Shown: positions 57,844 through 64,000 of the stretch, piece after piece
Position numbering within the stretch: position 1 is the stretch's first letter
Layout of the letters: every line of letters begins with the position of its first letter
DNA from: Streptomyces sp. NBC_01233
GTDB taxonomy: Bacteria > Actinomycetota > Actinomycetes > Streptomycetales > Streptomycetaceae
DNA length: 64,000 bases
Direction of reading: 5' to 3'
Assembly: GCF_035989305.1 (NCBI RefSeq)
Contig: NZ_CP108514.1
Span: 4,030,501-4,094,500, forward strand
Translations under genes and position numbers: made by a program
The notes under the pieces: generated by a model
The model's input: the letters and a program-made list of their open reading frames with translations, nothing else
Told to the model about the DNA's origin: nothing
Database searches by the model: none

Positions 57844-58686
57844 ATGCCGGACCAGGGCGATGCGATGGGTGGAACGTACGGGACGGGTGGCGCGGTGACC
57901 GCGCCGTCCGCCGTGCGGGTGGAAGGTCTGTGGAAGCGCTTCGGCGAGCAGGTGGCCGTCGCCGGGATCGACTTGGAGCTGCCCGCGGGCCAGTTCATCG
58001 GCCTGGTGGGCCCGAACGGCGCGGGCAAGACGACGACCTTGTCGATGGTGACCGGCCTGCTGCGTCCGGACATGGGGCGGGTCTTCGTGGCGGGGCACGA
58101 CGTGTGGGCGGACCCGACCGAGGTGAAGGCGCGGATCGGCGTGCTGCCCGAGGGACTGCGGCTCTTCGAGCGGCTGTCGGGGCGCGAACTGCTCGGCTAC
58201 ATGGGCCGCATGCGCGGGCTGCCGGGCGAGGAGACCGACAAGCGGGCGACGCAGCTGCTGGAGGTCCTCGACCTCGCGGGTTCGCAGCACAAGCTGGTCG
58301 TGGACTACTCGACGGGCATGCGGAAGAAGATCGGCCTGGCGGCCGCACTGCTGCACAACCCCGAAGTGCTGTTCCTGGACGAGCCGTTCGAGGGCGTCGA
58401 CCCGGTGTCGGCGCAGACCATCCGCGGGGTGCTGGAACGTTACACCGCGTCCGGTGCCACGGTCGTCTTCTCCTCCCACGTGATGGAGCTCGTCGAGTCG
58501 CTGTGCGACTGGGTGGCCGTGATGGCCGCCGGCCGGATCCGCGCCGCGGGCCCGCTGGCCGATGTACGGGGCTCCGCGCCCTCCCTCCAGGCTGCCTTCC
58601 TCGAACTGGTCGGCGCGCAGGGACGCGACGCGGCCGGGGACTCGCTGGAGTGGCTCGGCGGCGGCTCCGGGACGGTCGCGCGATGA
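57844..58686 (+). CDS. ABC transporter ATP-binding protein
   Basis: The 280-residue protein has Walker A GPNGAGKTT (about 53), a signature DYSTGMRKKIGLA in place of LSGGQ, Walker B VLFLDEPFEGVDP, and the H-loop SSHVMELVESLCD. It powers the permease encoded next, whose ATG overlaps its stop as ATGA. The atypical signature is common in ABC-2 exporters. The substrate is unknown. Confidence 0.9.
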   Translation: MPDQGDAMGGTYGTGGAVTAPSAVRVEGLWKRFGEQVAVAGIDLELPAGQFIGLVGPNGAGKTTTLSMVTGLLRPDMGRVFVAGHDVWADPTEVKARIGVLPEGLRLFERLSGRELLGYMGRMRGLPGEETDKRATQLLEVLDLAGSQHKLVVDYSTGMRKKIGLAAALLHNPEVLFLDEPFEGVDPVSAQTIRGVLERYTASGATVVFSSHVMELVESLCDWVAVMAAGRIRAAGPLADVRGSAPSLQAAFLELVGAQGRDAAGDSLEWLGGGSGTVAR

Positions 58687-60377
58687 GCTCGCCCGCCACC
58701 CCCGCCACGGGTGCCGCCGGGGCCGGTAGCGGCGTCGGTGCCGGTGTCGGCACGGCCGCCTCGTCGGCGGCTTCCGTCACCTCCGTCGCGTCGGTCCCGC
58801 TGACCCCGGTCTTCGTCCGCCTCAAGCTGTCGCTCCTGCGCAACGGCCTGAAGGGCTCGTCGAAGCGCAAGGCCGCCTACTTCTCGACGCTCGCGTTCGC
58901 CCTGCTCGTCGGCTTCTTCCTCACGCTCGGCCTGGCCCTGCTGCACGGGAACGCCCACGCGGGCACGGTCGTCGTCCTGCTGGCCGCGATCCTGGCGCTC
59001 GCCTGGGCGTTCATGCCGCTGTTCTTCCCCACCGGGGACGAGACGCTCGACCCCAGCCGGCTGGTCATGCTGCCGCTGCGCCCGCGTCCCCTCGTACGGG
59101 CCCTCTTCGCCTCCTCGCTGGTCGGCATCGGGCCGATGTTCACGCTGTGCCTCGCGGTCGGCTCGGTGGTGGCCGTCGCGCGCGGCGCCGCCGGGGCGGT
59201 GGCCGCGGTGGTGGCCGCGCCGCTCCTGCTGCTCGGCTGCGTGGCCCTCGCACGGGCGGTGGCCACGGCCAACGTGCGGCTGCTGACCAGCCGCAAGGGG
59301 CGAGACCTGGCCGTGCTCAGCGGTCTGCTGATCGCGGTGGGCGGGCAGCTGGTCAACTTCGGCAGCCAGCACCTGTTCCAGGCGGGCGGCCTGTCGACGC
59401 TGGAGCCCGTCGAGGCGGTGGTGCGGTGGCTGCCTCCGGCGACCGCCGTCGGCATGGTGGACTCGGCGAGCGAGGGCGCGTACGGGGAGGCGGCCGCCCA
59501 GCTGGCCCTGACCCTCGCCGCCCTGGCCGGCCTCCTGTGGTTCTGGGAGCGGAGCCTGACCAAGCTGATGGTCACGCCGGACGGCTCGACCATCGCGGCC
59601 GCCCGGCCGCCGAAGGAGCGGCGCACGGCCGGCGTCTGGTCCCTGCTGCCCGCAGGCCGGACGGGCGCGGCCATGCAGCGCACCCTGCGCTACGCCGTCC
59701 GCGACCCGAAGACCAAGGCCTCCTGGGTGACCGCCCTGGCGATCGGCCTGATCATCCCGGTCTTCAACGCCCTCCAGGGCACCGGATCCCTCTACCTCGC
59801 CTGCTTCGGCGCGGGCATGCTGGGCATCCAGATGTACAACCAGTTCGGGCAGGACACCTCGGCGTTCTGGATGGTCGCGCAGACCATCTCCGGCACGCGC
59901 GACGCGTACGTGGAGCTGCGCGCCCGCGCCGCCGCGCTGGCCCTCGTCACCGTCCCGTACACGGTCCTCGTCACCGTGGTCACGGCCGCGCTGGTCGGCA
60001 ACTGGCGCGCCTTCCCGGCGGCCACGGGCCTGGCGCTGGCCCTGCTGGGTTCGATGCTGTGCACGGGGGCGCTGGCCTCGGCCCGCTTCCCGTACTCCAT
60101 CCCGTCGGACGGCGCCTTCAAGAACGTCGCCCCGGGCCAGGCCGGGCTGGCCTGGTCGGGCATCTTCGGCGGGATGCTGGCCTCGGCGGTGGTCTGCGCC
60201 CCGGTGATCGCCCTGACGATCTGGCTCAACGTGGCCGACCACCAGGACGTTTCCTGGATCGTGCTCCCCGTGGGCGTGGCCTGGGGCGCGCTGGCCACCT
60301 GGGCGGGCCTGCGGCTGGCGGCCCCGACGGTGGCGCGGAAGCTGCCGGAGATCCTGTCGGCGGTCAGCAAGGGCTGA
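58683..60377 (+). CDS. ABC-2 type membrane permease
   Basis: The 564-residue protein starts at ATG 58683. It has a Ser/Gly/Ala-rich N-terminus and about twelve hydrophobic segments in two halves, for example YFSTLAFALLVGFFLTLGLA, VVVLLAAILALAWAFMPLFF, and later TALAIGLIIPVFNALQG and LALALLGSMLCTGALASA. With the ATPase it forms an exporter or membrane-stress transporter. A long terminator follows. Confidence 0.87.
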   Translation: MSSPATPATGAAGAGSGVGAGVGTAASSAASVTSVASVPLTPVFVRLKLSLLRNGLKGSSKRKAAYFSTLAFALLVGFFLTLGLALLHGNAHAGTVVVLLAAILALAWAFMPLFFPTGDETLDPSRLVMLPLRPRPLVRALFASSLVGIGPMFTLCLAVGSVVAVARGAAGAVAAVVAAPLLLLGCVALARAVATANVRLLTSRKGRDLAVLSGLLIAVGGQLVNFGSQHLFQAGGLSTLEPVEAVVRWLPPATAVGMVDSASEGAYGEAAAQLALTLAALAGLLWFWERSLTKLMVTPDGSTIAAARPPKERRTAGVWSLLPAGRTGAAMQRTLRYAVRDPKTKASWVTALAIGLIIPVFNALQGTGSLYLACFGAGMLGIQMYNQFGQDTSAFWMVAQTISGTRDAYVELRARAAALALVTVPYTVLVTVVTAALVGNWRAFPAATGLALALLGSMLCTGALASARFPYSIPSDGAFKNVAPGQAGLAWSGIFGGMLASAVVCAPVIALTIWLNVADHQDVSWIVLPVGVAWGALATWAGLRLAAPTVARKLPEILSAVSKG

Positions 60378-60384
60378 CGTACAG

Positions 60385-60434
60385 CGAAAGGGCCGGCCTC
60401 CGCTCCCGAGAGGGAGCGGAGGCCGGCCCTTTCG
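60385..60434. terminator. Perfect 23-bp bidirectional terminator hairpin
   Basis: The stem runs from 60385-60407 to 60412-60434 with a GAGA loop, and starts 8 bp after the permease stop. The arms end in CGAAAG and CTTTCG, giving A and T runs on both strands. Confidence 0.9.
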
Positions 60435-60720
60435 GCGCCTGCGGGTCCGGCGCGGTGCGGCGGGGGTCACCGGGCGGCGAGCAGGATCTGCAGAACGGCG
60501 ACGGCGTTCATCGGGGGTTGCTCGTTGCTGGGGACCTGCCTGGTGACGTCGCCACCATGGCGTCGCCCGCCGACAGCCCCCGGACACTCCGCTGACAGAC
60601 CGCTGGCACGCTCCACTGACGCGCCCCACCGGCACGCCCGCAGGGACACCCCGCCGGCACGCCCCTCGCCGCCGGAACCTCACCGAGCGGCGGGTACTTG
60701 ACGCACCTCCCGCAGGCCCG
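60435..60720. other. Intergenic stretch, no gene seen
   Basis: This stretch lies between the terminator and the hydrolase stop. It holds several short CCGGCACGCC-like repeats near 60600-60665. A 60-codon minus-strand frame lacks a ribosome site, so no gene is called. Confidence 0.4.
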
Positions 60721-61596
60721 TCACGGCGCCTCGGCCTTGATGCCGTCCAGGAAGGGCTCCAGGGCCGCGCGCCAGGCCGTCGGCTGGTCGTAGTGGAGGT
60801 AGTGGCCGGCGTCGGGGATCTCCGCGTACTGGCCGGCCGGGAGGACGCGGACCATCTCCTGGGCCTCGGCCCGGCCCAGCTCGCCGTCCAGGCCGCGGAC
60901 CACGAGGGTCGGGCAGCGCACCTGGGCCAGCTCCTCCCAGTGGGCGTCGTGGACCCAGGTCTCGCGGGCCGTCAGCATCTGGCGGCGGGAGAAGAGGGGG
61001 CGCCAGCCGTCCGGGGCCTCGTGCATGACCTCGGCGAAGAAGGCACCGCGGCCCGGGTCGGGGCGCTCCACCCGGGGGTCGTCCTCGCCGAACCAGCGGC
61101 GGGCCGCGTCCTGGGTGGGGAAGGGCAGGGGCCAGCGGTGGAACCAGTCCTCCCATTCCTGCTGGGAGGCCGCGCCGAGGGCCGAGGCGCGCATGTCGCA
61201 GATGACGAGGGCTTCGACCAGGTCCGGGCGGCGGGCCGCGAGCTGCCAGGCGGTGAGGGCGCCCATGGAGTGGCCGATCAGGGTCACGGGGGCCAGGCCG
61301 AGCTGCTCGACGACGGCCTCGGCGTCGGCCACGAAGGCCTCGCGCCCAAAAGAGGTGTGGACGTCGGGGCCTCCGGGCGGGCGGTCGCTCTGCCCGTGCC
61401 CGCGCTGGTCCAGGGCCACCACACGACGGTGCTCACGGAGCCAGCGGGCGGTGCCGGACCAGTGGAAGGCGCGGCCCATCAGCCCGTGCAATAACAGCAC
61501 CCCGGGGCGGGGGTCGGCCTCGGCGGCCGTTTCGCGGAATTCCCAGGCGGCCAGGCGGACACCCCCGGCCCCTGTCACATCGATGCGCTGTACCAC
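60721..61596 (-). CDS. Alpha/beta-fold hydrolase
   Basis: The 291-residue protein has the oxyanion region LLLHGLMGRAFHWSG, VVALDQRGHGQSDRP, the nucleophile elbow IGHSMGALTAW, and the late His in IPDAGHYLHYDQP, forming a Ser-Asp-His triad. It is a cytoplasmic esterase or lyase-like hydrolase of unknown substrate. GTG 61596 is taken as the start, with AAGGGGGTG about eight bases upstream. Confidence 0.87.
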   Translation of the reverse strand: MVQRIDVTGAGGVRLAAWEFRETAAEADPRPGVLLLHGLMGRAFHWSGTARWLREHRRVVALDQRGHGQSDRPPGGPDVHTSFGREAFVADAEAVVEQLGLAPVTLIGHSMGALTAWQLAARRPDLVEALVICDMRASALGAASQQEWEDWFHRWPLPFPTQDAARRWFGEDDPRVERPDPGRGAFFAEVMHEAPDGWRPLFSRRQMLTARETWVHDAHWEELAQVRCPTLVVRGLDGELGRAEAQEMVRVLPAGQYAEIPDAGHYLHYDQPTAWRAALEPFLDGIKAEAP

Positions 61597-61948
61597 CGCA
61601 GATGCACCCCCTTCGCTCCCCGCCAGACTATCGAACCCGTATTCGAAAACAGGGTTCTCGCCGACAACACCGCTCTTTCGAGTGACCTTGCTCAAGGATT
61701 GGCCGCCGCTGCCGATGGAGATCCTTTCAACAGGGAGGCGGGCCGCTCGGGGAAGACGGTCCGAAGGGGAGACCTTGAGAGCTCGGGGCTCCGGGTCACA
61801 AAGGGGAGGACCGGTCCCGGCGCCGCAAGGCGCCGGGACCGCCCACTTCCCACCAGTCCAACGAACCGAGTCCGCTCCGGCAACGAATCGACGCCGGCGC
61901 TCGCGATCGCCCGCGCCGAGGCCGTGGAGGTCGTCCGGGTCGTCCAGG
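61597..61948. other. Intergenic stretch with dmdR1 terminator and hydrolase promoter
   Basis: Apart from the hairpin at 61812-61841, this holds the small palindrome CCTTGCTCAAGG near 61685 and GATAGT on the minus strand near 61630, a possible -10 for the hydrolase gene. I see no gene. Confidence 0.4.
61812..61841 (-). terminator. Terminator hairpin after dmdR1
   Basis: CGGTCCCGGCGCC-GCAA-GGCGCCGGGACCG is a perfect 13-bp stem with a GNRA loop, about 107 bp beyond the dmdR1 stop. Confidence 0.75.
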
Positions 61949-62641
61949 TCAGCGCTTCGCCACGAAGACGTGGGAGGCGACCTCCGCGCCCAGCTCGGCC
62001 GCCTCGCCGCCACTGCCGACCAGCACACCCCCCGGGGACTCCGTCACGCTCACCACCGAGCCGGGCTGTACGCCCGCCCGCCGGAGCGTGTACATCAGCT
62101 GGGCGTCCGTCTGGATCGGCTCGCCGATCCGGCGCACGACGACGGTCTTGCCCTCCGCACCCGGGTCGAGCTCGGACAGGCTGACCATGCCGTCCTCCAG
62201 GAACGGGTCCGCCTCGGCCTTCTCGCCCAGCTCCTCCAGCCCCGGGATCGGGTTCCCGTACGGCGATTCGGTCGGGTGGCGCAGCAGCTCCAGCACCCGC
62301 CGTTCCACCGCCTCGCTCATCACGTGCTCCCAGCGGCAGGCCTCGGCGTGCACCTGCTCCCACTCCAGGCCGATGACGTCGACGAGCAGGCACTCCGCGA
62401 GCCGGTGCTTGCGCATCACGCGCGTCGCCAGCCGTCGCCCCTCCTCGGTCAGCTCGAGGTGCCGGTCACTGGCGACGGCCACCAGGCCGTCCCGCTCCAT
62501 CCGCGCCACCGTCTGGCTCACCGTCGGGCCGCTCTGGTCCAGCCGTTCGGCGATACGGGCGCGCATGGGGACCACACCTTCCTCCTCCAGCTCAAGGATG
62601 GTGCGGAGATACATCTCCGTGGTATCGATCAGTCCGGACAT
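61949..62641 (-). CDS. dmdR1: Iron-dependent repressor DmdR1 (DtxR family)
   Basis: The 230-residue protein starts MSGLIDTTEMYLRTILELEE. It has the DtxR winged helix (ARIAERLDQSGPTVSQTVAR), the metal-binding dimerisation domain (KHRLAECLLVDVIGLEWEQV, EACRWEHVMSEAVERRVLEL) and a C-terminal SH3-like domain. With Fe(II) it represses siderophore and iron-uptake genes. Length and sequence match S. coelicolor DmdR1. ATG 62641 is the start. A long antisense frame overlaps it. Confidence 0.93.
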   Translation of the reverse strand: MSGLIDTTEMYLRTILELEEEGVVPMRARIAERLDQSGPTVSQTVARMERDGLVAVASDRHLELTEEGRRLATRVMRKHRLAECLLVDVIGLEWEQVHAEACRWEHVMSEAVERRVLELLRHPTESPYGNPIPGLEELGEKAEADPFLEDGMVSLSELDPGAEGKTVVVRRIGEPIQTDAQLMYTLRRAGVQPGSVVSVTESPGGVLVGSGGEAAELGAEVASHVFVAKR

Positions 62642-62832
62642 TCGTGCCCCTCGGATTGCGTGCGCTGGCCCTGCCCCCAATTCTGACGCATCGGGCCGAC
62701 AACCGTCCCGTGCCGGGGGTCAAGACCGGTCCCGGACATCTCACGGCGTTCGTATTGACACGCCCTTGGTCCAGACCGCACGGTGAGCGGCGGACACGGA
62801 CGCACCCCCACCTCCGGAAGGGCCATCGTCGT

Positions 62833-63588
62833 ATGAGCGAGAGCAAGCTGGCCGGTCAGTTCTTCGACGCCGCCATCGGTCTGCTGGAACGGGTGCGGGA
62901 CGAGGAGGCCCCGCACATCGCGGAGGCCGGCTCCCTCATCGCCGACGCCGTCGCCTCCGGCAACCGGCTCTTCGCCTTCGGCGCCGGACACTCCTCGCTG
63001 CCCGCCCAGGACGTGGTCTACCGGGCCGGCGGCATGGCCCTGATGAACTTCCTCGCCGTCCCCGGCACCGTCGGCATCGACGTCATGCCCGCGACCCTGG
63101 GCAGCGCCCTGGAACGGGTCGACGGCCTCGCCGGCGCCGTCCTCGACAGCAGCCCCGCCTCCGACGGCGACGTCCTCGTGATCATCTCCCTCTCCGGGCG
63201 CAACGCCCTGCCCGTCGAGATGGCCATGAACGCCCGCGCCATCGGCCTCAAGGTCATCGGCGTGACCTCGGTGGCGTACGCGACCGAGACCAAGTCGCGC
63301 CACGTCTCCGGCAGCTTCCTCAAGGACCACTGCGACGTCGTCCTCGACAGCAAGATCGCGGTCGGGGACGCCGAGCTCAGCATCGACGGCATCGACGCGC
63401 CCTTCGCCCCCGCCTCCACCGTCGTGACCAGCGCGATCATGCAGGCGGTCATGGCGGCCGCGGCCGGCGAGCTCGCCGGCCGCGGGGTGGAGCCACCGCT
63501 GCTGCGCTCGGGCAACGTCGACGGCGGCCACGAGTGGAACGGCCGCGTGATGCAGGAGTACGGCGACCGGATCTTCTTCCGCCACTGA
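62833..63588 (+). CDS. SIS-domain sugar phosphate-binding protein
   Basis: The 251-residue protein has FGAGHSSLPAQDVVYRAGGM and LVIISLSGRNALPVEMAMNA, two hallmarks of the sugar isomerase fold. It also has a late HEWNGRVMQEYGDRIFFRH. It probably binds or isomerises a phosphosugar, or acts as a regulator. GAAGGG lies ten bases before ATG 62833. It is divergent from dmdR1. Confidence 0.87.
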   Translation: MSESKLAGQFFDAAIGLLERVRDEEAPHIAEAGSLIADAVASGNRLFAFGAGHSSLPAQDVVYRAGGMALMNFLAVPGTVGIDVMPATLGSALERVDGLAGAVLDSSPASDGDVLVIISLSGRNALPVEMAMNARAIGLKVIGVTSVAYATETKSRHVSGSFLKDHCDVVLDSKIAVGDAELSIDGIDAPFAPASTVVTSAIMQAVMAAAAGELAGRGVEPPLLRSGNVDGGHEWNGRVMQEYGDRIFFRH

Positions 63589-63661
63589 CCGAGCGGTCGC
63601 CGCGCCCGCGTCCCGTTCCTACGATGAACGGGTACGGAACTCGGGGCCCCGCACATCAGAG

Positions 63662-64000
63662 GTGGCCGGGCATGTCCGCCACTCCCGCCCCGAGCCGCTG
63701 AAGTTGACCAGTACCTCCCTGCCCACCGGCTCGGCCCTGCCCGAACCGCACGCGCAGGGCTACCCGGCCTTCACCCCCGGCAGCACCGTCACCGACGCCA
63801 TCGACTGGAACCCCTCCTGGGCCTGGGCCGCCGGAGCCGTCGTCTCCGACCTCGACGAACTGCACACCTGGGCCCCGGCGCTGGCGGACGGCCGGCTGCT
63901 GACCCCCGCCACGCAGGCGCAGCGGCTGCGCACCGGGCCGGTCGGCGTGCCCGGGATCTCGTACGGCCTCGGCATCGCCGACGTCAACGGCCGGCTCGGG
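63662..64000 (+). pseudogene. 5'-truncated serine hydrolase (class C beta-lactamase-like), runs off window
   Basis: The open frame from GTG 63662 (113 codons to the window end) reads KLTSTSLPTGSALPEPHAQG, then VTDAIDWNPSWAWAAGAVVS, DLDELHTWAPALADGRLLTP and ISYGLGIADVNGRLG. This is the second half of D-Ala-D-Ala carboxypeptidase/beta-lactamase class C proteins. The SxxK and YxN motifs that should precede it are absent, since the SIS gene ends 73 bp upstream. A 5' deletion is the simplest reading. Confidence 0.65.

Noticed and set aside
60467..60649. 60-codon minus-strand frame near the ABC operon
   Set aside because: No ribosome site and no coding features beyond length.
1..64000. tRNA or rRNA genes
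   Set aside because: I saw no cloverleaf with a conserved T-arm and no rRNA-like stretch, though a covariance-model scan would be decisive.

Overview
This is very GC-rich chromosomal DNA from a Streptomyces. The evidence is the codon usage, the AfsK-type kinase, the NsdA-like HTH/TPR regulator, the DmdR1-type iron regulator and the HATPase/XRE/DUF397 gene set. From memory, not computed, the backbone resembles the S. coelicolor afsK-to-dmdR1 region. Much accessory catabolic and conflict-type DNA is inserted into it.

Layout. About 1-6.9 kb holds a secreted LppU-like protein, a CoA ligase divergent from a thiolase-like/DUF35/crotonase operon, a Ser-rich secreted protein and a 120-bp tandem repeat. 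About 7-12 kb holds a cyclophilin, AfsK, a VOC protein and a TetR regulator. About 12-31 kb is a long CoA-ester catabolic region: acyl-CoA dehydrogenases, a second thiolase-like protein, DUF35 plus DoxX, ADP-forming acyl-CoA synthetase, crotonase, flavin reductase, alcohol dehydrogenase, SDR and cyclase. It is mixed with decayed genes (maleate-isomerase pseudogene, MFS remnant). About 31-40.7 kb is an island: a deleted HATPase/XRE locus with DUF397, two genes frameshifted at homopolymers, a WXG/RHS polymorphic toxin, a two-S1-domain protein as candidate immunity, two orphan genes and an intact HATPase. About 41-46 kb returns to catabolism: a two-subunit acyl-CoA dehydrogenase, an amidohydrolase and a second CoA ligase. 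From 46 kb on come a sigma factor with a zinc-finger anti-sigma-like partner, an EF-hand protein, PurU, a substrate-binding lipoprotein, the HTH/TPR regulator facing a primase-like gene, an IS200/IS605 element with TnpA and TnpB, an ABC exporter, an alpha/beta hydrolase, DmdR1, a SIS protein and a broken serine hydrolase.

How the genes work together. Ten copies of a 15-bp palindrome, CTGAC[G/T]NNNCGTCAG, lie in front of nearly every catabolic transcription unit from 1 to 46 kb and nowhere else that I noticed. This points to one dispersed regulon under one TetR-type repressor. The regulon can supply CoA activation (two AMP-forming ligases and one ADP-forming enzyme), alpha-beta dehydrogenation by split FadE28/FadE29-like dehydrogenases, hydration, and chain cleavage by Ltp-type enzymes with DUF35 partners. 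That toolkit resembles actinobacterial steroid or isoprenoid side-chain degradation. No ring-degradation genes are visible, so the substrate is unknown.

All functions are inferred by reading the sequence. No database search was run.
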